From contig VRUG01000005.1 in NCBI GenBank assembly GCA_019456255.1, positions 1 to 64,000 of the forward strand: a stretch of 64,000 nt of DNA, given 5' to 3'. Each line of letters opens with the position of its first letter. Within the stretch, counting starts at the first letter, position 1. Position numbers and translations under genes: made by a program. Positions 43,934-53,491 of this stretch are shown here, in pieces. This stretch comes from Planctomycetota bacterium (GTDB lineage Bacteria; Planctomycetota; Phycisphaerae; Sedimentisphaerales; Anaerobacaceae). The notes below the pieces were generated by a model. That model saw only the letters and a program-made list of their open reading frames with translations, ran no database searches and was not told the DNA's origin.

Positions 43934-44419
43934 TTCCTGTCCCCTTCTATTACTATAAGTAATAAGTTTTAATGTGCCTCACATTGACATTCAATGGAGC
44001 AAACGTATAGATTTCTCGTCATAATGAAATCCCCTCTTTATGAAGATAAAACCTGTTATCGGGCGGCTAAGGGGAAAAGGGGATTTAGGGCCAAACAGCC
44101 CACTTAAAAGTAGCGAGAATACGTGTATTTAATTTCATAGAAAATTTTTATACAAAACTTATCGGAACAAAAACGCACTTGGTGGTTGCGTTGATTACAA
44201 ACACTCTAAAACCAAAAAACCAAATAGCACATAAAATTATGAATCTATAAGGTTAGTAATATAAAGGACTTAAAAATGCTCAAAAAAAAATAGTGATTTG
44301 CTGAAATTAATTCTTGCTCTTTCAGATGGAAGTGCTTAATACACAAAACGTTATCTGCCATTTTTTGTTGTGGCCTGAGAGATGAATAAGAAGGGGGCAG
44401 GGTGGAAGATGGAGAGTAA
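43934..44419. other. non-coding stretch between divergent surface-protein genes
   Basis: No gene with a ribosome site is seen. AAATCCCCT (about 44029) and AGGGGATTT (about 44088) form a distant inverted repeat. It must hold promoters for both genes, none clear. Confidence 0.45.
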
Positions 44420-46846
44420 ATGATGACAAAGCTAGTCTTGCCAAGAGCGGTTGAGGGATTGCTTATTTCGATAATACTGCTGTTGTGCTCGCCGTGTTTC
44501 GCAACTTTTGTCTATGACCCAATCACCGAACCTATAACATCGGCGACCTTTTCTGCTGACTTTGCTGCTCTGGTTGCCCATCGCAATCTTTTCGGATACG
44601 AAGTAAACTTTGCCAAACTCTACGATCCAACCGGAAGCCTCGGCATGTATGACCTCTCGGATGACCTCTTTGGAACAGCCGCTTATCCTGCTGTTCCACT
44701 TGTAAACATGGGTGACCTTGAGACAGGTATAGTCTCGGTTGCTATCGACCCGTCGTTCTTTCCGGCTTTGGCCGGAGGAAGCATTGGATTAGATTTTTTG
44801 TTCACCGATACAGATGATTCCATGTTTGCAATTGACTTTGTCTCGCTTACAATTCAGACCGATGCCGCTACTATAGAATCTTATTTCGGTTGGCCTGTCG
44901 GCGATGAAAACAACGGATTCGGTATAGGACTGGCCGATGGTGAAGATTTACCCAGTATTCTACCTGTCGCGATTCCCATCGATGCAACCGGTACAGGCTA
45001 CGATGAGACACTCAGCAGTAAATCACATACACCCGAGCCGACATCCATAGCTCTTCTGGGATGCAGTGCATTAGGCCTGTTTTTGCGGAGAAAGCGTTCG
45101 AGACGGCAGACAAAGACAAAAAAATACACACATTCAAATTTAATACTCTTATTACTCGCCGCTATCATACTGCCGACACTGTTGCCATCTAACGTGCAGG
45201 CCGAAAAGGTTGGAAACTTTGTACCAGACTCAATAACACTTTCAAATGTAAGCTATCATAATGATACCTTTGCTTATTCTGGTAATTTTGGATTTGAACT
45301 TGAGAATGAGCCTAATACTGGAGTAAGTTATTTAAATGTTATTTTGGATTGGAATGAGGATGGTTCGGTCGACCCATGTGAATGGGTGATTCAGAATATA
45401 CCTTTTGCAAACAGCGATTTTAATGATTCTACCCACTCCGTCTACTTCCAACTGGACTCAGAACAGCTTTCTGCAAATGCTTATGTTGACCTAAACGATG
45501 TCGAATTAGCACCGCCGTCAGGAACCTTGGAGCCTTTCTTTGATGTCTTTTTAGGGGTTTCGTTTGATATTCAACTTCTGGCAGAATCAGGACAGGATGG
45601 TAATGCCCCGCCCCCAGGGCCGCCGGCAACATCACCCGACCAACTGCCGAAGGGACGCCAGGGCATGCCAGATATACCACAGTATGCAAATGAGTGTGGA
45701 CCTACTTCTACCGCTAACTCAATTATTTGGCTTGCTAAACGTGGCAAATGGGTAAATAAACTGCTAAAAGCTGCCGGCAGACCAGAAGATGGTAAAATTG
45801 ACCCAAGTGACTCTAACAAACCTCAAGATCATACGACCGATGAAGATGAAATTATTAAAAAACTTCTCGAAGAAATGCAGCCAGGCGCTGCAAATGACCC
45901 GAACTTTGGAGGATTGACGGGGAATCAACTGGAAGAGGGAAAAATAGAATTCATAAGCAAAAACAAATTACCTCTTGTTGTTCATGGAGGCAATGACGAC
46001 CCAAACGCAAATGGCGCCAAAATGCTTGATTTTATCAAAAAAGAAATAGACAAAAAGCAGGATGTCGAAATGTTGGTATTCTGGCCGACTTTCCCGGACC
46101 CCTGTGACCCTAACAAAACCATAGGAGGCGGTGGCCACTGGGTCACTGTTGTGGACATTTCAATTAAGGGAGAGGATGTAATTGTTACGGTGGTAGATCC
46201 AGATGATAAAAAAGGAACTGCAAAGAAACCACATTTGGCAAAATGGAAAGCAAAGAAAAATGGAGGGTTCACTGATCCAAACTGTATGGCTGGATGGGCA
46301 GTTGCTGAATCGCCAGAAAAGAGAATTGACAATGTTCATGTCTATCCAATCGAAAATCCACTTGCACCTGATTTCCCTGTCGGACCAATAGGAGTAGTTA
46401 CGGCATCAGTTCAGTTTGAGTTTGCTGGAGTGACGGACATAGATGTGGAGTTTATAAAAAGACAGGGTAACTTCACGTTTAACAACGGTACTATATTACC
46501 TGATGGTTCAGAGACCACAATAACCACCGATTCCAATGGAATTGCTGAAGCTCAAATCACTGGAGATGCTAACGGACTGGTGCTGATTGAAGTAACTGTC
46601 AACAACTCGGTCCAGCCTACAGCATTTTTGTTCTTCAATATCATAGACTGTCCATTCGTAGCCGACCTCGATGGTGACTGCGATGTCGACTTCGATGACT
46701 TTGCTGTCTTTGCTCTGGCATGGTGTGCTGACAATACTCCAACTGCCAACTGGAATCCGGCCTGTGACATATCAGACCTTCCTGATGGTATTATTGACGC
46801 CAAAGATCTGGATGTATTTTCCAATGAGTGGTTGGCTGGCAAATAG
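44420..46846 (+). CDS. apparent fusion: PEP-CTERM protein + C39-like cysteine peptidase with dockerin-like tail
   Basis: An 808-residue frame. Part 1 (1-235): signal peptide to CFA, a beta domain, then a complete PEP-CTERM sorting signal: TPEP at 204-207, a hydrophobic stretch and RRKRSRR. Such a signal normally ends a protein. Part 2: a second signal-peptide-like segment (about 240-262, ending NVQAEK), a beta domain, a C39-like papain-fold peptidase (C426 in ANECGPTSTANS, H573 in GGGHWVTVVD, then VVDPDD), an Ig-like domain (about 660-750) and a dockerin-like tail (DLDGDCDVDFDDFAVFALAW). No ATG, GTG or TTG lies in frame between the parts, so part 2 has no start of its own. GGAGAG precedes ATG 44420. 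See the finding on this fusion. Confidence 0.8.
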   Translation: MMTKLVLPRAVEGLLISIILLLCSPCFATFVYDPITEPITSATFSADFAALVAHRNLFGYEVNFAKLYDPTGSLGMYDLSDDLFGTAAYPAVPLVNMGDLETGIVSVAIDPSFFPALAGGSIGLDFLFTDTDDSMFAIDFVSLTIQTDAATIESYFGWPVGDENNGFGIGLADGEDLPSILPVAIPIDATGTGYDETLSSKSHTPEPTSIALLGCSALGLFLRRKRSRRQTKTKKYTHSNLILLLLAAIILPTLLPSNVQAEKVGNFVPDSITLSNVSYHNDTFAYSGNFGFELENEPNTGVSYLNVILDWNEDGSVDPCEWVIQNIPFANSDFNDSTHSVYFQLDSEQLSANAYVDLNDVELAPPSGTLEPFFDVFLGVSFDIQLLAESGQDGNAPPPGPPATSPDQLPKGRQGMPDIPQYANECGPTSTANSIIWLAKRGKWVNKLLKAAGRPEDGKIDPSDSNKPQDHTTDEDEIIKKLLEEMQPGAANDPNFGGLTGNQLEEGKIEFISKNKLPLVVHGGNDDPNANGAKMLDFIKKEIDKKQDVEMLVFWPTFPDPCDPNKTIGGGGHWVTVVDISIKGEDVIVTVVDPDDKKGTAKKPHLAKWKAKKNGGFTDPNCMAGWAVAESPEKRIDNVHVYPIENPLAPDFPVGPIGVVTASVQFEFAGVTDIDVEFIKRQGNFTFNNGTILPDGSETTITTDSNGIAEAQITGDANGLVLIEVTVNNSVQPTAFLFFNIIDCPFVADLDGDCDVDFDDFAVFALAWCADNTPTANWNPACDISDLPDGIIDAKDLDVFSNEWLAGK

Positions 46847-46865
46847 CTGCATTGCGAATCTGGTA

Positions 46866-46927
46866 AAATTATTGTTATGAATATGTTTTACCTGATGAGT
46901 CAAAATACCCCATCCTTTTATCGGACG
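46866..46927. repeat. dispersed intergenic repeat, copy B
   Basis: Degenerate partner of 41036-41099; both end in ATCCTTTTATCGGACG. Confidence 0.6.
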
Positions 46928-47102
46928 CCTCTGGATTTCCCCCCCCTCATTGCAGCCGATTTCCTGCTTCCGCCAACCTAATTGTCAGTACTGATAAGCC
47001 TACTTTAAACCGAAAAAATACCTGCCCCGCATAAACAGAATCTGTCATTACACAAAAAACAAAGGTTGCAATTTACCCCCCTCACTGCTCTAATATTTAA
47101 CT

Positions 47103-48098
47103 ATGTTTAAGAATGTTTCTATAATTGGCGATGGAGCGATGGGAACCGTGCTGGCAATACTCCTTTGCGAAAAGCAGATACCAACAACGATATGGGGACA
47201 CGACCCCGAGCAGCTAAAGCAAATCGAAAAAGCCAGAGAAAATATCTTCTTCCTCCAGGGATACAAACTGCCCGAAACTCTTGTCTTTGCCAGCCAGGAC
47301 GAACTTATCATGACAGACGCCGACCTCATTGTCTCCGCCGTGCCATGCCAGTTCATCAGGCCAATATGGAACAGACTAAAACAATATGTACCAAAAGCAA
47401 TCCCTATCGTCACTGTCGCCAAAGGTATCGAAAACGAAACACTATTATTGCCAGACCAGATAATTAATGAAATACTCGGAAACGATAACAAAGTTGTCGC
47501 TCTAAGCGGACCTACCATCGCAGATGAACTCGCAAGAAAATTACCCGCCACTGCTTGTGCAGCTTCACACGACCAAAAATTGGCTAAACAGGTGCAGGAA
47601 ACTTTTAGCACAAACTGGTTCAGGGTCTACACTAACACAGACATCGTCGGAGTCGAACTCGCCGGTGCCACCAAAAATGTCATTGCAATCGCTGCTGGCA
47701 TTGTAGATGGAATCGGCATCGGAGATAATGCAAAAGCTGCGCTACTAAGCAGGGGACTCGCCGAAATCACAAGACTCGGAATCGCCTGCGGGGCAAAAAC
47801 AGAAACCTTCGCAGGACTAACAGGACTCGGAGATTTAGTCACTACCTGTATCTCTCCAAGAGGAAGAAACCGCTCATTTGGTGAAAGAATCGGAAAAGGA
47901 CAATCCGTCGAACAAGCAAAAAATGCCACTAAATCAGTCATAGAAGGATTCGCTACATGCCGTTCAGTCGTCCAGCTTGCAAAAAAACATAAGGTCGAGA
48001 TGCCAATCGCACAATCCGTATATAGCGTACTATTTGAAAACAAATCCGTACAGACCGCAATTAATGAACTTATGACGCGACAGCTAAAAGCTGAATAA
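47103..48098 (+). CDS. gpsA: NAD(P)+-dependent glycerol-3-phosphate dehydrogenase
   Basis: A 331-residue enzyme making sn-glycerol 3-phosphate from dihydroxyacetone phosphate for phospholipid synthesis. The N-terminal Rossmann motif is IIGDGAMGTVLA (GxGxxG with Asp at one position). Catalytic Lys lies in GVELAGATKNVIAIAAG and the substrate-binding SRGRNRSFG is present near residue 257. Length matches the family. No clear ribosome site; ATG 47103 gives the normal N-terminus. Confidence 0.96.
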   Translation: MFKNVSIIGDGAMGTVLAILLCEKQIPTTIWGHDPEQLKQIEKARENIFFLQGYKLPETLVFASQDELIMTDADLIVSAVPCQFIRPIWNRLKQYVPKAIPIVTVAKGIENETLLLPDQIINEILGNDNKVVALSGPTIADELARKLPATACAASHDQKLAKQVQETFSTNWFRVYTNTDIVGVELAGATKNVIAIAAGIVDGIGIGDNAKAALLSRGLAEITRLGIACGAKTETFAGLTGLGDLVTTCISPRGRNRSFGERIGKGQSVEQAKNATKSVIEGFATCRSVVQLAKKHKVEMPIAQSVYSVLFENKSVQTAINELMTRQLKAE

Positions 48099-48495
48099 GG
48101 CAACACGTCCGGTAATAATATCTTAAAAAAACTATTATATTTTTTTATAAAATAATCCTGGGTGAAAAAATATTTTTGCCTGATTTTTTCAGCATCAAAT
48201 TTTACACCGCTTCCGATAACTTCAAATATTAAATCCTAAAACTTAAACAAAATCACGCATCTTATCGGCCACTAATACTTCTTCAGCCTAATAACAAACC
48301 ACCAAACACAATGTACGCTTGTTTATCTGGCATCTATTTGGTTTGCACCGGCTTGTTAACTATATTTTATTTAGTTTTATGTTTGTTCTATAAGACAAAA
48401 CTGGTTTGGGACCGTTCCGGAGCCGATGATGTTTGTGGATTTAATATGTAGGTGGCTAAGCTGTCATAAGCCCGTAAAATTGGTATTACAGGGCG
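48099..48495. other. non-coding leader region before the pilus operon
   Basis: No gene is seen. The first 100 bases are very A/T-rich. The 130 bases before pilM are more structured in look (AAGCTGTCATAAGC forms a short hairpin, about 48460), but I could match no known riboswitch. Confidence 0.4.
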
Positions 48496-49449
48496 ATGAA
48501 TATGATTGACTTCTTGAAAAACAAAACTTATCCAATCGGATTGGACATGACAGAGGACGTCATAAGGGTTGCTCAGTTGGGCAATACAGCGAAAGGCCTC
48601 AGACTAATTGCCGGAAGCCTAAAGACAATACCCCAGGGAATCCTATACGAAACTAAAGAATGGCAAACTTGGGCTCAAGATAGCATCGCCGCAATGCTCC
48701 AAAATACGCAATTCAAAGGAAGAGAAATTATTGCCGCAATTCCAGCAAGCCAGGTCTTCGTCGATTACATAAAATTAGTCAGAATCGACCATCGCAACGC
48801 AAATCTTGACGAAACCGTACTCGCCGGAATAAAGCAGAAACTACCTTTCGACCCAGATAAAACTATTGTTAAGTATATCACCACCGAAGACGACAGCGTA
48901 CTCGTTGTAGCAAGTAAAAAAGAAATTATTGATAAATATCTACAAATCTTCGAAGAAGCAAAATTACAGGTAAAAGCTATTAATATTTGGCCCGCTGCAC
49001 TTACAAACTGCTACACACAATTCTTCGGAAGAAGAAAATCTGACCAGCAGGCAATCGTTATGCTTCTAAATATCGAACAACATGATACAAACGTCGTAAT
49101 TTGTCGCGCAAAAAAACTACTCTTCGCACGTTCAATACCAATCGGTGCAAAAAAACTTCATGAGGAAAATGCAATAGCAGAATTAATTGAAGAACTTGTC
49201 AACTGCAGAAGATATTTCGCCTCACTACAAAAAGGACTACAGATCGAAAGACTCGTTTTCCTCTCAGGACAGCAACTTTCCGACATAAGACGAGATCACT
49301 GCACAAGTATTGCAGAACAACTTAAATTACCCGCGCAGATAGGAGATTGTCTCGCTGCTGTCAAAACGCAGGATTTTCATGAGTATGGAGTAGATAGAAG
49401 ACAACAACAATATAGCTGGGCCACCGCTTTTGGCCTTAGCATCTCTTAA
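48496..49449 (+). CDS. pilM: PilM-like pilus/secretion assembly ATPase-fold protein
   Basis: A 317-residue actin-fold protein of the PilM/GspL cytoplasmic type: YPIGLDMTEDVIRVAQL at the N-terminus, IIAAIPASQVFVDYIKL, and the later SIPIGAKKLHEE. It recruits PilN at the inner membrane. It is first in an eleven-kilobase co-directional operon. Starts at 48496 and 48502 are both possible. Confidence 0.8.
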   Translation: MNMIDFLKNKTYPIGLDMTEDVIRVAQLGNTAKGLRLIAGSLKTIPQGILYETKEWQTWAQDSIAAMLQNTQFKGREIIAAIPASQVFVDYIKLVRIDHRNANLDETVLAGIKQKLPFDPDKTIVKYITTEDDSVLVVASKKEIIDKYLQIFEEAKLQVKAINIWPAALTNCYTQFFGRRKSDQQAIVMLLNIEQHDTNVVICRAKKLLFARSIPIGAKKLHEENAIAELIEELVNCRRYFASLQKGLQIERLVFLSGQQLSDIRRDHCTSIAEQLKLPAQIGDCLAAVKTQDFHEYGVDRRQQQYSWATAFGLSIS

Positions 49450-49460
49450 GGCGATTAAAA

Positions 49461-50195
49461 ATGGTTAATATTAATTTCGTCCCAGATGATTATGCAAAAA
49501 CCAGAGAGTCATACAGAATTAATATGATGTATCTTGTTTTGCTCGCTGTCGTCATTGCCGCGCTGGGGGTGGCTTTTAATACCATCAGAACCAGACAAAA
49601 GGCTTCTGTTGATGAGCAAACTTTCGTCGACCTGAGAATTACTTCTGTGCAGGGAGACATCAAAAAGTATGAAGAGTTCGAAATAAGAAGAACAGAGATG
49701 ATGCAAAATGCAATAGTTACATCAGAACTGCTCGACCTTATACCGAGAACTGTCCTGCTCGCACTCTTGACAAACAACCTCCCATCAGGAGTCTCCTTCT
49801 TAGAACTTGATATCGTGCAAAAAAGAGGAAAATTTATAGCATCAAAAAATGCAAATAAATTCGAAATCCAAAAGGCCAAAATGGCCGCCATTACCGAACA
49901 ACCCCAGAAAAGCCAATTAATAACATACATTAGTATTCAGGGAGTCGCTCCAAGTGACCTCCAGGTCGCAACATACATCGAGCATTTGAGCGACTCGACA
50001 TTACTCGATAACGTTGCTCTTGTCGAATCAAGAGATTGCAAAATACAATCCACTTCCAACGGAATGTTTGTCTCAAATGTTACAAGAGATACCGACTCTG
50101 CTAAAAAATGTAGAAAATTCGAATTGACTGCCGTACTTAAACCGGATGCGTATATCACAAATAATGATATTGCGGATATTAGGACAAAATTATGA
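49461..50195 (+). CDS. pilN: PilN-like assembly protein
   Basis: A 244-residue bitopic protein: VNINFVPDDYAK at the N-terminus (the PilM-binding NxxP-type motif), a membrane segment (about 22-42), a coiled coil and a periplasmic ferredoxin-like domain (NLPSGVSFLELDIV). It partners PilM and PilO. Its TGA overlaps the next ATG (ATGA at 50192). Confidence 0.8.
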   Translation: MVNINFVPDDYAKTRESYRINMMYLVLLAVVIAALGVAFNTIRTRQKASVDEQTFVDLRITSVQGDIKKYEEFEIRRTEMMQNAIVTSELLDLIPRTVLLALLTNNLPSGVSFLELDIVQKRGKFIASKNANKFEIQKAKMAAITEQPQKSQLITYISIQGVAPSDLQVATYIEHLSDSTLLDNVALVESRDCKIQSTSNGMFVSNVTRDTDSAKKCRKFELTAVLKPDAYITNNDIADIRTKL

Positions 50196-50758
50196 CTAAC
50201 GATGTAAGAAAAGGCGTGTTCTTTGTACTGTTGCTGTCGCTGATTTTTGTAGCCTACACGTACATGGTCAAGCCGGTTAATGCTGATATTGTTGAACAAA
50301 GGCAAATGGCTCAGCTTAGACTCGAAAAACTCGCACAGTTAGGACAGTTGGCTGAATCAAAAAATGCTACATTTGCTGCAAAGTATCTAAACGAGCAAAT
50401 CGAAATACTGGGAACAGCCATTACTTTCTTTGAAAGTAAACTGCCCCCTAAAAGCAAAATTCATGAAGTGCTTGAACAGGTCGTTATTATCGCGCAAAAA
50501 CAGGGACTAAAACCAAAGACTATAAGAACACTGAAAAAGAAAAGCCATGATGGAGATTATATTGAACAATCTTTGAAAATGGGACTTGAAGGGGACTTTG
50601 ATGCCTTTTATTCATTCCTCCTTGAGTTGGAAAAACTGCCCAGAATTATAAAAATTCGTGAACTAAAAATCACAAGGGCAAAGCAAAATACCTCAAACAA
50701 ACAGGATGGACTAATTGCTGCCGATTTAATTGTGAGCATCTTCTTTCAAGGCTCATGA
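50192..50758 (+). CDS. pilO: PilO-like assembly protein
   Basis: A 188-residue bitopic protein with a membrane segment (about 9-25), a coiled coil (about 35-60) and a periplasmic domain with the PilO pattern EVLEQVVIIAQKQGLKPKTI and YSFLLELEKLPRIIKI. Coupled to pilN by an ATGA overlap. Confidence 0.8.
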   Translation: MTNDVRKGVFFVLLLSLIFVAYTYMVKPVNADIVEQRQMAQLRLEKLAQLGQLAESKNATFAAKYLNEQIEILGTAITFFESKLPPKSKIHEVLEQVVIIAQKQGLKPKTIRTLKKKSHDGDYIEQSLKMGLEGDFDAFYSFLLELEKLPRIIKIRELKITRAKQNTSNKQDGLIAADLIVSIFFQGS

Positions 50759-50788
50759 GGATACTTAATATTTATTGGAGTTGACATT

Positions 50789-51526
50789 ATGTTATCTTTC
50801 TTAAAAACTCTGGACATCAAAAGCCTCTTGCTGAAAAAAACAGAGGATACTGCTGATGATAATACAACGGAACCAAACCAGGACCAGACTCAAGACGATA
50901 ATCAAAAACCCTATACAAATCAGCCTGGATTGTCACCAATTGTACTGCAAAAGAAAAAACAGGTCGTAGAAAGTACTGTAATGTTTGCTGTGCTATTTGG
51001 CTTCTCGTTCTTCTGCTTCTTGTTCGTGATTGGTAAAATAGAACCAAAGGCAGCAACTGCTATGCAAATAAATGTTAAAGAAGCAAGGCTCGATATGGCT
51101 ATCACAAAACTTACACAAGCCGGAGCAGATACGTTTAGCGAACCTGAAAGAATTGCTAAAATATTCTATGAACTTGATAATATTCAGCAGATTAAACTCA
51201 ACCAACTTAGCAAAAATCCATTTAAACTCGAAAGTTTTAATAGCGATATCACTGTAGGGGGACATGTCGTAACCGATGCGATGCAGAAAATCGGATTAAT
51301 GGAACAGGCAAACAATATGCAACTGCTAAGCATCATCGCTACAAACTCCGGAAATTCATGCATGATTGATTATAAACTTCTTTATAAAGGGGACACCATA
51401 GGAGGTTTCGAAATTACAGAAATTGCCGATTCTTATGTCAAACTTGAGTTGAAAACAAGCTCATATGCGGACGACTCTAAAATTCAACCAGAAACTATGA
51501 AAATTATTTTGAGGTTGTCAGAATGA
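50789..51526 (+). CDS. PilP-like assembly protein
   Basis: A 245-residue protein with an acidic Asn/Gln-rich N-terminus (residues 15-55), a membrane segment (about 66-83) and a C-terminal domain (about 170-245) whose ending (NSCMIDYKLLYKGDTIGGFEITEIADSYVKLE, shortened) is like the beta-sandwich of PilP/GspC. It would link the inner-membrane platform to a secretin, but no secretin gene is in the window. GGAG upstream; its TGA overlaps the ATG of pilB. Confidence 0.65.
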   Translation: MLSFLKTLDIKSLLLKKTEDTADDNTTEPNQDQTQDDNQKPYTNQPGLSPIVLQKKKQVVESTVMFAVLFGFSFFCFLFVIGKIEPKAATAMQINVKEARLDMAITKLTQAGADTFSEPERIAKIFYELDNIQQIKLNQLSKNPFKLESFNSDITVGGHVVTDAMQKIGLMEQANNMQLLSIIATNSGNSCMIDYKLLYKGDTIGGFEITEIADSYVKLELKTSSYADDSKIQPETMKIILRLSE

Positions 51527-53445
51527 AACGAGAATTGATGGAAAAAATAAAACAGGTTTCATCACAATTGCAAAAAAACCTGAAAAATAAAAAGCCAGAA
51601 ACGCAGGGCAGGGAAAACTCAAAATCGGTAACTGAGACTGTTCCGGGACTTAGCGAAATCTATGTCCCTGAACAAAAAGATATGAAAACCACCGGTGACA
51701 CTCCTTCTGCTGTCAGAGATATCATCGATGTACTTGTCGAAATTAATAGAATAAATCCGCAGCAGAGAACAGAACTAAGAAAAAAAATAGAGGACCTTGG
51801 GGACCAGTTCAACGCCGACATTAAAGCGTTCTTGCAAAAGTCAAACGTCGTCGATGACGATGATATACTGCACGCAGAAGCTAAACTATACAATATGGAA
51901 TTTAGGCATATTGACCCTGAATCAGTACAGGAACAGGTTTTCAAAATACTGCATGTCGATTTCATAAAAGCTAACGGAATCGTTCCGGTCTCTATTAATG
52001 ACGACACTTTGCTCGTTGCTACTTGCGAACCGGACAATATCTTTGCCCTCGAAGATATGAAAAGGCAAACTAAAAAGAAACTCGATATAGTCGTCTGTTC
52101 GCCACAGGATATTAAAGAAATTTGCAAAAAATTCGAGAGCGATGAAAACGAATTTCATATGGATGAAATCATCGGGGATATGACTAATGTCGAAGTCGTG
52201 CAAAATCAGCAAGAGGATTTCGATGACCTCGAAGAAATGGCTGGACAATCACCGGTTATTAAATTTGTTAACTATCTAATCACAAATGCTATTAGAAAAG
52301 AAGCCAGTGATATTCATATCGAGCCTAAAGAAAAGTTTACCAGAATCAGATACCGAGTCGACGGTATACTTTTCGAAATTATGCAGTCCCCTTTGAAAAT
52401 GCACCCAGCTATCGTCTCGCGTATTAAAATTATGTCAAACCTCGATATCTCAGAGAGAAGATTGCCGCAGGATGGAAAAATCTCCGTCATAGTAGGCGGC
52501 AGAAATGTCGACTTGAGAATCTCACTCCTGCCAACAAGCTGTGGCGAAAAAGCCGTCATTCGTGTACTCGACAGTAAAGCTATTGTAAAAGGACTCGACC
52601 AACTAGGTATGACTTCCGAAATCATGAAAGGATTTAGCGAACAAATTAACATGCCACATGGAATATTCCTTGTCACTGGACCTACCGGCTCGGGTAAAAG
52701 TACAACACTTTACTCCGCTATCGGACAGATGGATGGGGATAAAATGAACATCTCTACCGTAGAGGACCCCGTCGAATATCAACTTGGTTTTTGCAATCAG
52801 GTACAGGTAAACGACAGAATTGGACTCACTTTCGCTTCTTCACTTAGAAGCCTCCTGAGACAGGACCCCGATATTATTATGATTGGCGAGATTCGTGATA
52901 ATGAAACCGCGAGAATCGCTGTACAGTCGGCACTGACAGGGCACCTCGTATTATCAACACTTCATACAAACGATGCGCCAAGCAGTATCACAAGACTTGT
53001 AAATATTGGAATTGATGATTACCTCATCGCTGCTTCACTAAACGGTGTACTTGCACAAAGATTAGTCAGAAAAATCTGCCCAGACTGCAAACAGCAGTAC
53101 AAGGTATCTGAAAACGTACTAAAGTATGCACAGGACCTTGGCATTGACAAAAAACAACTCTTCCATGGCCAAGGATGTGATAAGTGCAGGGATTCTGGAT
53201 ACATCGGAAGAATTGGAATTTACGAACTTTTAGTAATAGATGATAACTTCAGGGACATGATTAACAAGGACCACTCAACAGCTAATATGAAAAGAGCATT
53301 TCTTGAGAATAATGGACTTACCTTATTCGACGACGGTATCGAAAAAGTAAAACAGGGAATAACCACGCTGGATGAAGTACTCAGGGTCACAGAAGATTCC
53401 AGAAAAAACGAAGATAAACACAGGGATGAAAAACTAAAACAATAA
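51523..53445 (+). CDS. pilB: PilB/GspE assembly ATPase
   Basis: A 640-residue hexameric ATPase that drives fibre extension. N1-type domain, then DIHIEPKEKFTRIRYRVDG, Walker A GPTGSGKST at 386-394, Asp box DPVEYQ, Walker B RQDPDIIMIGEIRD, and the zinc tetracysteine CPDC (519-522) and CDKC (552-555). About 80 extra N-terminal residues are hydrophilic. ATGA overlap with the preceding gene. Confidence 0.95.
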   Translation: MKRELMEKIKQVSSQLQKNLKNKKPETQGRENSKSVTETVPGLSEIYVPEQKDMKTTGDTPSAVRDIIDVLVEINRINPQQRTELRKKIEDLGDQFNADIKAFLQKSNVVDDDDILHAEAKLYNMEFRHIDPESVQEQVFKILHVDFIKANGIVPVSINDDTLLVATCEPDNIFALEDMKRQTKKKLDIVVCSPQDIKEICKKFESDENEFHMDEIIGDMTNVEVVQNQQEDFDDLEEMAGQSPVIKFVNYLITNAIRKEASDIHIEPKEKFTRIRYRVDGILFEIMQSPLKMHPAIVSRIKIMSNLDISERRLPQDGKISVIVGGRNVDLRISLLPTSCGEKAVIRVLDSKAIVKGLDQLGMTSEIMKGFSEQINMPHGIFLVTGPTGSGKSTTLYSAIGQMDGDKMNISTVEDPVEYQLGFCNQVQVNDRIGLTFASSLRSLLRQDPDIIMIGEIRDNETARIAVQSALTGHLVLSTLHTNDAPSSITRLVNIGIDDYLIAASLNGVLAQRLVRKICPDCKQQYKVSENVLKYAQDLGIDKKQLFHGQGCDKCRDSGYIGRIGIYELLVIDDNFRDMINKDHSTANMKRAFLENNGLTLFDDGIEKVKQGITTLDEVLRVTEDSRKNEDKHRDEKLKQ

Positions 53446-53491
53446 AAACTAAAACAATATACCGGTAAAGGGATAACGAAAGGTGCCAGAT

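Noticed and set aside
48360-48495. Possible cyclic-di-GMP riboswitch before pilM
   Set aside because: The conserved GEMM core words are absent; only a weak hairpin is seen.
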